A stretch of DNA of 64,000 bases, from contig NC_083587.1 of NCBI RefSeq assembly GCF_027579695.1, forward strand, positions 51,391,021 through 51,455,020, given 5' to 3'. This DNA is from Neoarius graeffei. Taxonomy: Eukaryota > Chordata > Actinopteri > Siluriformes > Ariidae. This document shows, one piece after another, positions 1-38,551 of the stretch (the stretch's first letter is position 1; each line of letters starts with the position of its first letter). The position numbers and the translations under genes are program-made. The notes below the pieces were generated by a model, which saw only the letters and a list, made by a program, of their open reading frames with translations, was not told where the DNA came from and searched no databases.

Positions 1-477
1 TCAAACCTCAGCTCAGACATGCATGTACAGTTTAACTCCTAAAATAAACATCATCTCATCCTGTGGAATATCCTCGTTAAATTTTGTTAGTTTTTTTCTT
101 TTTTATCAGACATCTAATTTTTTAGGTTTGTTTACCTGACATGTTTCGACATATCCAAAATATCCTCGTTAAAGTTGACGGGTATGGGTGAAAACAGCAG
201 TGAGAAATCCTCCAGTTGGACAAAGAGCTCAAGTAATCAGATGAACTCAGAAACTGATGATAAACCTTTTTTCCGCCCCCTTCATACTTGATATTCTGAG
301 GGATTGGTTTTTTGCTCAATTTTTTGAGCATACAGAGTTTGTTTATAATATATTGCAGTACATGTGTGTATATATTGCAGTTGAATGACCGATTAATCTC
401 CACGGATCAGTCTTGTGCCTGTTTTACGGTTTAAATCCATTACGTTCATTCATTCGTTCATAGTTTATCCATCAGGA

Positions 478-1400
478 TCGTAGGGAAGATGGAGCCAGTG
501 CCAGCTGACATTGGGTTAGGGAGGCAGGGTACGCCCTGGACAGGTCGTGTCAGATTGAACACAGAGCCCATGTTTACATTAGACCGTATCAGCGGATCAT
601 CAGATTAACATTTTTAAAACGATTAGTGTGCACACAGCAACACCAATACACGATTTGCGTGCACACAGCAATACCAATACACGGATACGCTCGGCTCCGC
701 AGGCATCCTGCGCTCCAAATCACTCCGCCCTGAACAGCGAGTGCCCTCTGGAGGGTGCGCACTCCGGCCTTGCGCAGCTCACAGAGCACGCGAGTGAAGT
801 GAACAAGCAGTGATTCGGGACTGAGCCGCTGTGTGTGTGATCCCAGCGCATATCACTTACCACTTGCAAGTGGAAGGATGGCAAGCCTAAAGACAATCAT
901 AACTACACAATGGGCAGTATTTGCATCAGTATTTGCAGTATTTTCATACTTTTATACTCTTTAATGAAAGGTGATACAAGGCGGAAGTCCGCGCCGTTTT
1001 TCAGCAGTCGCGTCACATGACCAACGCCAGCGAATCAGGAAGGTGGATGTCACAGTGACGTTGTCCAATGAGACGCCAGCTAGAGCTCAGCACAGCGTAT
1101 CCGCGTATTCTGAATGTTTACACAGCACCGGAGCTGACACGATCTGGATTGAATACGTGGACGCTGGCGGATTCCCGTTTCCCGGCGTTTCCAGGCGGTT
1201 TAATGTAAACAGACAGAGCATCCGCGAAGAAAACGAGACAGATACGGTCTAATGTAAACGTAGCCAGAGATGAACAACCATTCACACCTCTGGGCAATTT
1301 AGAGTAGTCAATAGTGACCTTGTCTGCACTGTGGAAACCCACGCAGCAAAAGGGAGAACATGCAAACTCCACACAGAAAGGCCCCAGTTGGCTGCAAAGT
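478..1400 (-). repeat. Old tRNA-type SINE remnant, interrupted
   Basis: Minus-strand remnant of the V-SINE body in two pieces (478-565 and about 1262-1400): GTACACCCTGGACAG-like, ACAACCATTCACACCT, GGGAGAACATGCAAACTCC and AGAAAGGCCC blocks are recognisable. It is much more diverged than the other SINEs and is split by the TIR element at 566-1261. Confidence 0.65.
566..1261 (-). mobile_element. Non-autonomous TIR element (GTTTACATTAGACC family), copy 1
   Basis: About 695 bp with inverted ends reading GTTTACATTAGACCGTATC. It sits inside an old SINE, with a probable short duplication (AGA/AGAG) at the junctions. The interior is GC-richer than its surroundings and contains no intact frame. A second copy in opposite orientation lies at 6407-7102. 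The GGC-type end with a 3-bp duplication suggests a PIF/Harbinger-like MITE, but the superfamily is uncertain. Confidence 0.65.
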
Positions 1401-1865
1401 TTGATTGTTGATTTATTTCTGCTTATGCGCCATAATATAGGCCTTCTTTTGTGTTTCTGATTAGCTTGATTACATTGTTCTGCAGCGTAATGACCTGCAC
1501 TGAGTGCAAGCGTTATTATCTTCATTATTATCATCATCATCATCCTTGTGCCTGTAAAACCTGAACGGTTGTATTATTGAAGAGAAGGAGAGAGGAATCG
1601 AAGCAAGTGTGTGTATGTGTCTGGAAATTGATATACACCTCGAAGTTTGGGCTTGCTCAGATATGCGCTGTCATTAAGAACAGAAGCTTTGAGGTTAACT
1701 ACACTGTGCACAGCAGCGAAGCCTGCAGGTTTGGAAAAATGGGCTGATTAAATGACGTACAATGAATACAGATGCCTCTGAGGTTTTGAACACTGTATCC
1801 AGGCCTCCTTTGAGAACAGTGCATCTTTGGAGAGAAGAACAGCATGATGTTGCTCATATACTGTA

Positions 1866-2391
1866 CACTACCGTTCAAAAGTTTGGGGTCACCCAGACAA
1901 TTTTGTGTTTTCCATGAAAAGTCACACTTTTATTTCCCACCATAAGTTGTAAAATGAATAGAAAATATAGTCGACATTTTTCTGGCCATTTTGAGCATTT
2001 AATCGACCCCACAAATGTGATGCTCCAGAAACTCAATCTGCTCAAAGGAAGGTCAGTTTTATAGCTTCTCTAAAGAGCTCAACTGTTTTCAGCTGTGCTA
2101 ACATGATTGTACAAGGGTTTTCTAATCATCCATTAGCCTTCTGAGGCAATGAGCAAACACATTGTACCATTAGAACACTGGAGTGAGAGTTGCTGGAAAT
2201 GGGCCTCTATACACCTATGGAGATATTGCACCAAAAACCAGACCTTTGCAGCTAGAATAGTCATTTACCACATTAGCAATGTATAGAGTGGATTTCTGAT
2301 TAGTTTAAAGTGATCTTCATTGAAAAGAACAGTGCTTTTCTTTCAAAAATAAGGAGATTTCAAAGTGACCCCAAACTTTTGAACGGTAGTG
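1866..2391 (+). mobile_element. Tc1/mariner-type MITE (CACTACCGTTCAAAAG ends), copy 1
   Basis: 526 bp bounded by TA dinucleotides. The ends are inverted repeats CACTACCGTTCAAAAGTTTG / CAAACTTTTGAACGGTAGTG. There is no coding capacity. Three further copies lie at 6235-7462, 13521-14443 and 54111-54638. Confidence 0.85.
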
Positions 2392-2394
2392 TAT

Positions 2395-3930
2395 ATTAAT
2401 AAGATCTACTGTCTAGTATCCTGTAATCAACATGATTTGGATTTGTGAGAACATTGAAAGTACTCATTAATGAGGGTTTAAATGTTATTGTAATTTGAGC
2501 AAGGCATGGTACTGCCCCTTTTATGACAGGCTAAAGAGTTTCATATCCCTGAGACGCATTATAATAATACATTTGAACCCGTTTCTTTAGAATGGTGTGA
2601 TAAAAGATATACGGAGCAGTTCCAGGGGCGAGTGAAGCTCTTGCCGTTCTCCTTCCTTGGCACAAAATCTGATATTTGACATTTTAGTTCTTGTTAAAAT
2701 GGCCTGCATGTAGTACGTGTGCTTGGGTATGAATGCCCAGATTATAACGCACTGATTGTGGACTATAACAGATTTGAGCCTCTCTGCCGTCTGAGACTTC
2801 ATGCTTGAAATCTTATTAGCCAGGCTGCTCTTTGCAGCATATGATCATTGACCACTAACCGGATTAATCTTGTTTCCTAAATACTCGTTTATGAAACTGA
2901 TAAAGAAGGCCTGGAAGACCAAATGTGATTTGAGCACTGAAGTCTGCTCTCTATAAGTGTTGACCAACCCTGATAAAAGCCTGCAACAAAAGATGAATAA
3001 CGTAGTTTTGATGGAATGATTTGTGGCAGTAGTTAGTGTTTGTGGTAAGAGTGAGCCATTTTATTAGACTAAATCTCTGTTGTTACAGGGAATCGCTGAC
3101 TGGTCAAAACTTCCTGTCAGTTTCCTGATATAGCTCAAACTATTTGGCTCGTGTTCAACATATCGCCACATTCCTTCTCGTGATGTCTCGTATACGAATA
3201 CCTGTTTAACCATCCAAGGCTCACTGTTTGCGTCTTTTTGTTCTACATCCACATGAAGTAGAGAAGAAAATTAAAAAGAGAAGCTTTTCTGCTTGAGTCA
3301 GAAAACGCATGAACAGGTTTACGAGTGTCTTTCAGTCATTTGTACCTGTCCTTGAGGTGTTAACTTGACACAATTATTCTGTTTCTTGGTGAAACACCAA
3401 GCATTTTCTGCATGGATTCAGATTAGAACACCGCTCCTTGTCCATTAATGCATCTCCTTTGGCCAGTTTTGTGAAGCCGTGACATAGCAACAGTCTCTGT
3501 ACAGTTAGCAAGGCTAATTTTAGCACTGGTAACTATTCACCAGACCAAGGGTAGCCTGGCAACTAATGCAGCTAATAAAACAATTAAATTAAGCAGAATG
3601 CTGGAGGTTTTTTTTGTTTGTTGTTGTTTTTTTATGAAGGCTGGCCATCTTTGTCAGACGGTGTCTCAAGAAAGAGCTCACACAGACATGCAAAACACTT
3701 GGTTTAAACTTGCTCACATTTTAGACACAGCACAAAAAGTCTAAGTATCATTGTTTTCCTGTCAATAAGAAGAGGCTCCGTTTTAGATGACGATCCGACA
3801 GCATTGTGTCAGTTCTTCAGTGACGGCTGCAGTGTCCACACATTGCTTTCACACTCCATGCTCACTACTGTGCTCGCTCTCTCTCCATGCTCAGCTGTGG
3901 CTTTTTCCCCCCCTCCTATCTCTGTACCAG
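2395..3930. other. oxr1: oxr1 intron sequence without recognised features
   Basis: AT-rich unique-looking sequence upstream of the first oxr1 exon in the window. I see no exon, RNA gene or clear repeat here. Confidence 0.5.
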
Positions 3931-11296
<7,366 letters not shown>

Positions 11297-11342
11297 GCCA
11301 CTCTCTCCATGGAAGAGAGAGAGAGAGAGAGGGGAGAGAGAG

Positions 11343-11378
<36 letters not shown>

Positions 11379-13085
11379 GGCTCCAGTCAGGGAAAGAAAG
11401 CCAAGCAGATGTCTCTGTGCTGGCCAGAAGTGTCCCAAACCTTAATGTGCATCACCTCAGCTCCCAGGAAGCCTGTTTTAAAGAAGCATAGTCTCTTTAT
11501 GGTAATCCTGCATTTAACGCAAATCTCTCTCTCTCTCCCCTCCCCATTCTCTCTTTCCTCGTGCTGTTACCATGTGTACTTTGTTCCGAGCTTCAGTGCA
11601 AGGTGTTTTTAGGTGAGCAGAAGAAGGCTGAGACGGACGCAGTGTGACAATCATCAGTGAGCGTTCATATACTGGTTACAGGTGACCACTGAACATCAGA
11701 TGGTGATGCTGGCATAGGTTTGGGACGAGATGGATCCATTACCGACCGAGACAGAAGGCATCATCCTTTTGGGTAATAATTTGATGTTCCTAATGCAACG
11801 GCCTCACTGGAGGAGATGGACAAAAAAAAAAGGAATGGAAGTAATTCCAAACACACTTCCTGTGCCCTTCGAGACTAAAACATTTTGACGGGTAAAAGGA
11901 TCGCCCGATCAAGTCGGCGTCCATACAGAGCGCAAATAAAATGCAAGTGTACATCAGGCGTGGGTTCTTCTACAGCGAATTATACAAGTCTTGTGAATTC
12001 ATAGTCTTTCTGTCATTTACCATCATAGATCCACCGTGGGAAAGCACATAGCCCTTAATCTAAACATTGTCGTACCGTTCTGTTCAGTGGGTTTATGTGT
12101 GAGTTCAGCTTCCTCCGTGTGTGGAGGGTCGTGTGTACTGTTCGTAGACAGTAATGTGTCGCAATAGATTTTGTGGAATATGCAAATTACTGTTCTTGTT
12201 AACCTCAATAATCCAGACGGGGTCTTTTGTCTCCTCTTCCCGTCGCTCTTTCAAGCAAACTTTTGAAAGCTTTTACGTCTCAACAGAGAAATTGCTTTTC
12301 AGAGTGGCATTTGAAAAGCTTGAGATGTATTTGTTTGGGGTTTTTTTCATAAATATAATGACAATTATATATTTATGTATATAATTATATAACAAATTCT
12401 ATATATATATATATACAGTATATATGTAATTATATATTGCTGTTATGTGTGACAGTGATCATTTTTGTGCTGATATCTCAGCTGTTACCAATATAATGTA
12501 CAGTATATTACCCTGTAAATTAATGTTAAAATAGTAGATTTGTTCCTATATATAAATAATTACTAGCAGACAAATATATAGAGTGTGGATTGGTGGGTTG
12601 CTTCTAGCACTTTAATCTAGTTTAAAGCCAGATGCTTACGGCTTTCTTTGCAGTAGCTGTACAGTCTTTATTATATATATTTTTTTTTGTGTGTGTGTGT
12701 GTGTGTGTTTAGAAATTAAGATGTTAGCTGTTTTATGAAGAGCTTTCTGCTACACTGTCGGTGGAAAAAAAATGTAGCTAAAGCCCTGAATCTAATGTCC
12801 GAGTCCAGTGGGGTTTAGGTTCTCTCCTCACACGTCTCGTCCCGATGCCGTGTCTTTGTCGGTGTGTAGATTCACAGTTCACAGGCTGAAGGAGAATGAG
12901 GAGGGTGACGAAGAACAGGTAATCGTCAGACCCTCATCACTCTTCCCACACCAGCGAGTTCTGTCCATGTGGAGTCACAGACGAGGTCCAGCGTGAACAA
13001 AATGCTCCAGCTGATTTGCTGGAATAGAGTGTAATAGTGATGTAAAAAAAAAAATCAATAAAAATTACTGTAACCTGAGAAATTG
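11297..13085 (+). other. oxr1: oxr1 3' untranslated region
   Basis: This AT-rich stretch follows the oxr1 stop codon and has no convincing coding exon. It starts with a purine run of GA and GAAA repeats (11308-11377) and carries TA-rich runs near 12350-12430 and a GT run at 12690-12709. AATAAA occurs at 11935-11940 and at 13057-13062; the distal site would give a 3'UTR of about 1.8 kb. The extent is inferred from these signals only. Confidence 0.6.
13057..13062 (+). promoter_or_regulatory. oxr1: Distal poly(A) signal of oxr1
   Basis: AATAAA, the best candidate end of oxr1. A proximal AATAAA at 11935-11940 could give a shorter transcript. Confidence 0.5.
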
Positions 13086-13520
13086 TATTTATTCCTTTAT
13101 TTCAACCTACATGGTTGAAACTTTTTGTATAAATCAAACTGAACTTTTGAGTGCAGCAGTTTTCCAGTGAGGCAGTTTATTAAAGGGAAGTGATGTCAAA
13201 GTGCATGATATGTAACCATAACAACACACTCCTGCATTCTTTTCTTTTAAAAAGCAACAGCAGCCTTTTCAGACTGAAGAACCCTTGACGTTTGTGTATA
13301 AATGTTGCTGCTGCTGCCCCCTTGTGGTGGTTTTGTGCAGTTACTTCGCCAGCTTCAGAAGATGAACTTGTGCTAAAGTAGAAAAGCAAACATGAGGGAT
13401 GAAACTGTGGAGAAATAGAAGCCCTAGGTTCTCATGCTCTGAGACTGGAGAACATGAGGACCACCTTTTCTACTTTTTCCATCTTTAAAGCATGAGAGTA
13501 GCAGCTCTGTAGAAATTATA

Positions 13521-14443
13521 CACTACCGTTCAAAAGTTTGGGGTCACCCAGACAATTTTGGGGTTTTTTTTCCATGAAAAGTCACACTTTATTTCCCACC
13601 ATAAGTTGTAAAATGAATAGAAAATATAGTCAAGACATTTTTCTGGCGGGCGGCACGGTGGTGTAGTGGTTAGCGCTGTCGCCTCACAGCAAGAAGGTCC
13701 TGGGTTCGAGCCCCGTGGCCGGCGAGGGCCTTTCTGTGCGGAGTTTGCATGTTCTCCCCGTGTCCGCGTGGGTTTCCTCCGGGTGCTCCGGTTTCCCCCA
13801 CAGTCCAAAGACATGCAGGTTAGGTTAACTGGTGACTCTAAATTGACCGTAGGTGTGAATGTGAGTGTGAATGGTTGTCTGTGTCTATGTGTCAGCCCTG
13901 TGATGACCTGGCGACTTGTCCAGGGTGTACCCCGCCTTTCGCCCGTAGTCAGCTGGGATAGGCTCCAGCTCGCCTGCGACCCTGTAGAAGGATAAAGCGG
14001 CTAGAGATAATGTGATGTGAATGTGTGATTTTTCTGGCCATTTTGAGCATTTAATCGAGCCCACAAATGTGATGCTCCAGAAACTCAATCTGCTCAAAGG
14101 AAGGTCAGTTTTATAGCTTCTCTAAAGAGCTCAACTGTTTTCAGCTGTGCTAACATGATTGTACAAGGGTTTTCTAATCATCCATTAGCCTTCTGAGGCA
14201 ATGAGCAAACACATTGTACCATTAGAACACTGGAGTGAGAGTTGCTGGAAATGGGCCTCTATACACCTATGGAGATATTGCACCAAAAACCAGACATTTG
14301 CAGCTAGAATAGTCATTTACCACATTAGCAATGTATAGAGTGGATTTCTGATTAGTTTAAAGTGATCTTCATTGAAAAGAACAGTGCTTTTCTTTCAAAA
14401 ATAAGGACATTTCAAAGTGACCCCAAACTTTTGAACAGTAGTG
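13521..14443 (+). mobile_element. Tc1/mariner-type MITE, copy 3, holding a SINE
   Basis: Bounded by TA, with starts CACTACCGTTCAAAAG and end GAACAGTAGTG. It is split by the SINE at 13648-14027 and lies between the convergent 3' ends of oxr1 and sqle. Confidence 0.85.
13648..14027 (+). repeat. V-SINE copy inside MITE copy 3
   Basis: Full-length tRNA-derived SINE. The Pol III A-box region TAGTGGTTAGCGCTG and B-box GGTTCGAGCCC lie at its 5' end and the tail ends in a GATGTGA-like repeat. The target duplication is ATTTTTCTGG on both sides. Confidence 0.9.
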
Positions 14444-14824
14444 TAGTTAAAGGATAGCTAATTAAATTTTTTTTAGCAGTATTTATTTGGTTTGGACTCC
14501 TTTCTGAATCAGAAATACATTTTCAGATTCCACAGCAGTGGGGTATAAAAGAATGTATATACATGGAGTTATTCAAAGGCAAATTTATTCTGCAAAGCAA
14601 AGAGGTGAAGCGCACATTGCGTGTATTTGACTGCAAAAAGTGTAGATATGTGGAAATTCACTTTTGGTGCTTGGAGTTTGTATTCAAAATCTAGCTACAT
14701 AAAATAAAATAAAAATTTCCCCCTGCTGTTGTTCATGACTGCTCTGATTGGAAGGGGTGGAAAATGTAGGACTAAGGTTACAAATAAACAGTGAATGTGC
14801 TATTCTAGATATCAGTTTTGATAG

Positions 14825-14830
14825 TTTATT
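14825..14830 (-). promoter_or_regulatory. sqle: Candidate sqle poly(A) signal
   Basis: AATAAA on the minus strand, about 290 nt past the sqle stop codon and the first such signal met downstream. It would give a short 3'UTR (about 15119-14805) lying between sqle and a MITE. Confidence 0.45.
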
Positions 14831-15119
14831 TCCTCAGCTGCTTTCTTTAGAGGAAGAATTCCACAGCTGTCACGGTGAACTGGTTTCTTCATTTATATAA
14901 TTCAATGAATTAAAACACACCAAAAAAAAAAAAGTGACAAGTACACCCAAAATTGTCAATGTATGATACAGGTTCTTTAAACTGTACCATTATGAATAAA
15001 CAGATTTGAGGTTTAGATATGTAGATTTGCATGATAAAAGGCACAGCTGGTTCATTTCAAGTTCTTTTCAATGTTTCTGACTGCAGTCTTTAGCTTGGCC
15101 ACGTGACCATTAGTGTGGC

Positions 15120-32154
<17,035 letters not shown>

Positions 32155-32168
32155 GATTTAAAGTTTTA

Positions 32169-32204
<36 letters not shown>

Positions 32205-32400
32205 TTCACGTGCAAAAGAAAAAAATAGTGCAAGCAATTCTTTCAGTTAAGTCCACTTAAAAATATTCAATTTGTAAATATTAGTTCATTTTTATACAGC
32301 TAGAAAATTAACAATATTTTTCTCATTCTGGTCTCTGTGTGAAATCCAGGCGCTCTTCAAACTCAACACAAGATGCTGAATGATTTATGCTAATGAAGGA

Positions 32401-32550
32401 GCGGATCTTCACCTGATTTGTCGACACTACAGTCCCGCCTCCTGGATTCTTGTTCAGCCAATCAGGAGCGAGGAAGGGGTGAGCAGAGCTCACGCTATTC
32501 TCCTATTGGTCAGCCACACTGCACGGAAGGTAGGATGATGTGACGTCATG
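32401..32550 (-). promoter_or_regulatory. sqle: sqle promoter: CCAAT boxes, GC box, CRE, possible SRE
   Basis: Within 400 bp upstream of the sqle ATG (32154) lie a CCAAT at 32458-32462, an inverted CCAAT (ATTGG) at 32505-32509, a GC box CCCGCCTCC at 32434-32442, a perfect CRE palindrome TGACGTCA at 32541-32548, and TCACCTGA at 32409-32416, which resembles an SREBP E-box/SRE half. Vertebrate SQLE promoters are driven by SREBP together with NF-Y and Sp1 (established), so this cluster is what one would expect. The SRE assignment is inference. Confidence 0.55.
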
Positions 32551-32554
32551 GCTG

Positions 32555-33375
32555 TTCAAACCTGAAGTGCCACTGGTGTACAGTAAATATAAAATGACAC
32601 AGAGATATAAAGCATAGGACCATAACCTAAAAAGCCAGCATGGGTTTGTTTTGCTTTACTTCCGGGTTTATTTCCCAACAGTAACATATGATAATGTATG
32701 GGCTGTTCTCCAACATGCCTCTGAATCTCCACCTTGCTTTCCATGAATAAAACACTCCAAAACATAATCTCTATAAATCTTTTTTTTTTTTTAATTCTTC
32801 ATAAATCTTTACTACATGTGAATGATGAGAAACTTTTCTTTTTGTAAACAGGAACCCTTTCAGTTGTAACATGAATTCACAGACTCCATCAGTACAGATT
32901 TATTTTATAAACTAATCAATTTCAAGTTATTTAAATGCATAGACATTTTTTTTTCTGTTTGGGATATTTATTAGTGCCATAGAGCTTTTTATTCCTGAAT
33001 TGTCAAAAAAAAAAAATGCCCAAGTTGATGATGTTTAAAAGCATATTTATTTTTCAGTTACTGCAGTTTGGATTAAAAAGTCAAACAGGCTATACAATAA
33101 GACTAAAAATATAAATAACAACAGTGGGTTGTGATTTACACCACTGTAACAATATAAAATTATCAATCGCCTGACTACGCTTCATGGACGCTACTTTAAA
33201 AACAACTGGTTTATGTCATCATATAAAGAAGCACAAATTACCCTTTTGTCATAACTGACCAAAAACCATGACATGTTTAGGAATCTGTGACACATTGTTA
33301 TTGGTTAAGGCCTTTAATTTTTATCCCCAATGACATGTTTAAAATGTTACTTGTAGCATCAGATTTCAATAGCAG
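32555..33375. other. Intergenic, upstream of sqle
   Basis: AT-rich with several homopolymer runs. No gene seen. Confidence 0.4.
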
Positions 33376-33388
33376 GACTTCAAATTCA

Positions 33389-33641
33389 GGGCGGCATGGT
33401 GGTGTAGTGGTTACCACTGTTGCCTCACAGCAAGGAGGTTCTGGATTCGAGCCCAGCAGCCGGCGAGGGCCTTTCTGTGTGGAGTTTGCATGTTCTCCCC
33501 GTGTCCATGTATGAGCCCTGTGATGACCTGGCGACTTGTCCAGGGTGTACCCCGCCTCTCACCCATAGTCAGCTGGGATAGGCTCCAGCTTGCCCACGAC
33601 CCTGTAGAACAGGATAAGCGGTTACAGATAATGGATGGATA
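33389..33641 (+). repeat. Internally deleted V-SINE
   Basis: About 120 bp are missing from the middle, joining the head (to CCCCGTGTCC) directly to the CCTGTGATGACC region. The target duplication GACTTCAAATTCA (33376-33388, 33642-33654) is intact, so the deletion may predate insertion. Confidence 0.9.
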
Positions 33642-34019
33642 GACTTCAAATTCATCACGTGAGGAGCAAAGTGGGCATAGCTGAAACAAAATTACTACAT
33701 AGGTTGCACCAAATAACGTTCTAATTTAGTTCTTACAGCAATAACAGGGTTAAAGAAAATCTTCAATATTTTCCAAGTTCATAAAACAGAATTTTAAAAA
33801 CAATTACAGTGGGGCAAAAAAGTATTTAGTCAGTCACCAATTGTGCAAGTTCTCCCACTTAAAAAGATGAGAGAGGCCTGTAATTATCATAGGTATACCT
33901 CAACTATGAGAGACAAAATGAGAAAAAAAAATCCAGAAAATCACATTAAAAATCAGACAAAGAATTTATTTGCAAATTATGGTGGAAAATAAGTATTTGG
34001 TCAATAACAAAAGTTCATC

Positions 34020-36441
<2,422 letters not shown>

Positions 36442-36820
36442 AGTGGAGTTTGGAGTGTGACTGTTTGAGGTTGTGGACAGGTGTCTTTTATACTGATAAC
36501 GAGTTCAAACAGGTACCATTAATACAGGTAACGAGTGGAGGACAGAGGAGCCTCTTAAAGAAGTTGTTACAGGTCTGTGAGAGCCAGAAATCTTGCTTGT
36601 TTGTAGGTGACCAAATACTTATTTTACCGAGGAATTTACCAATTAATTAATTAAAAATCCTACAATGTGATTTCCTGGATTCTTTCCCCCCATTCTGTCT
36701 CTCATAGTTGAAGTGTACCTATGATGAAAATTACAGGCCTCTCTCATCTTTTTAAGTGGGAGAACTTGCACAATTGGTGACTGACTAAATACTTTTTTGC
36801 CCCACTGTATATGAACACAG

Positions 36821-37129
36821 GGGCAGTAGTGGTTAGCGCTGTCGCCTCACAGCAAGAAGGTTCTGGGTTCGAGCCCAGCAGCCGGCGAGGGCCTTTCTGT
36901 ATGGAGTTTGCATGTTCTCCCCGTGTCTGCGTGAGTTTCCTCCACAACCCAAAGACATGCAGGTTAGGCTAATTGGTGGCTCTAAATTGACCATAGGTGT
37001 GAATGGTTGTTTGTCTCTGTGTCAGCCCTGCGATAACCTGGACGCCTCTTGCCCATAGTCAGCTGGGATAGGATCCAGCTTGCCTGCGACCCTGTAGGAC
37101 AGGATAAGCGGCTACAGATAATGGATGGA
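36821..37129 (+). repeat. V-SINE beside the Tc1 end
   Basis: Target duplication TATGAACACAG. It lacks the first bases of the head and has small deletions. It inserted about 13 bp outside the Tc1-like element. Confidence 0.85.
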
Positions 37130-37351
37130 TATGAACACAGTATGCCAAGTACAAATCTCTGCATACTGAGTAACAGGTATGGTAACATTTCTATATTTTC
37201 CAGTCTATCATATTTCATAAAAACACCATTTACTGCAAATAAAATCAGTCAAAAGTAGTTGTGTGTTTTTCATATATCCATTATATCACCTCACCTTTCT
37301 TCACTCCACTCTGCTTTTTCCCTTTTTTATGCCTGCATGCTCTCCTCCTCC

Positions 37352-38230
37352 TCATGTCTTCCCTCTTGGAACATGATCGGCCTTGGGGCACAACTGTTTT
37401 AGGCCTGTAAATCTGCTCTCCAGCAGCTGTATAAAGTCATCTTTTATCATCATCATCATCATCTTGAGGGCCTGCTGTCTGTCAACCCCTAAAAGATCTA
37501 CCTTCTTCCAACTCCTCCTTTTACTGAACAGCACAATTTTTTGAAAGGCATCATTAGGCATTCTGCAGATGTGTGTGATGTATTTGAGGTACTGTATGTG
37601 ACATGTATCCTCGACTGACTGTGACTGGGTTATTTCATACAACTTTGCATTAGAGATCTTGAAACCCCAGTCCAGTTCCCCTTCTACCAGGGATGAAGGG
37701 TCAACCCCTCTCTTGCGGTGGTTTGCAGGGGGAGCATTCTTCCTCGCATAGCCCCCGGCTATCATCTTTCTTAAGAAGCCATTCCACACAGCATTAAGCT
37801 GTTGTAGTTCGGCACTTGTTAGTTCCCATGTCTGGACACTATACAATGGTCGAGACCGCACACATGCCGTCAAGATTTTCATCCGTGTATTGAGGTGGAT
37901 TTCACCATCAATGAGTATGTGTTTCAGCTCGTTCCACTTTTCAAAGGCTGATGCGATCCTGTGATGTAGAAACGTCGATGACTTCCCAGTGTTGGTGGTT
38001 AGATGGCCGAGATAGCAGAACTGCCTCACATTCTTAAATTTCTGTGTTGTTGACTGTCAGAAGACTAGTTCTCGCTTGAATAGTTTTGTACAACATCTGC
38101 AGACCAAATTTCGAGATTGTCATAGAGCTCTAGGATTTTCTTCAGGTCGTTTAAGTTCTTAGAGAAGACTACAATGTCATCAGCGTACATGAGCTCTGTT
38201 ATTCTTGACACACCATACAAAGTCCTGGTA
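37352..38230 (-). pseudogene. LINE reverse transcriptase remnant
   Basis: The minus-strand sequence encodes ELMYADDIVVFSKNLNDL near 38200-38150, i.e. the YADD catalytic motif of reverse transcriptase. After a break, a 225-codon frame (38029-37352) continues with FCYLGHLTTNTGKS and VRSRPLYSVQTWEL, typical of the thumb and C-terminal part of LINE polymerases. Both pieces share strand and order. The LINE clade is unclear. Stops between them show it is dead. Confidence 0.75.
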
Positions 38231-38551
38231 TGGAGTCCTGCTGTCTCCTGTATTGTGTTGTCTACAGGCTGGAGGCTTTTTTGTTTATATGTTTGTTTAG
38301 TGAAATCATTAATGATAATATTACTATTATCATCACATTATACTGGCAACTATTTAAGGTATTATTAGTCAAGTGGTGATACTAATAAATCATATGAAAG
38401 CTGTTATTGGATTTCAAAAAAAAAAATCTGTTTATGAAAAGAATGATGTTGCAAGCTGTAGTAAAGGTGTGAATTACAGTATATTGTGTATTCAGAGTGA
38501 AATATTACTGGTCAAGTCATGTAAACCCAGAGTTTTCCTATTTTCAGTTTA

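Noticed and set aside
12808-12996. 62-codon frame near the end of oxr1
   Set aside because: No similarity or splice logic; it lies in the 3'UTR.
13648-13720. tRNA gene-like sequence with A and B boxes at the start of each V-SINE
   Set aside because: The cloverleaf cannot be completed and the sequence always continues into the SINE body; these are SINE heads, not tRNA genes.
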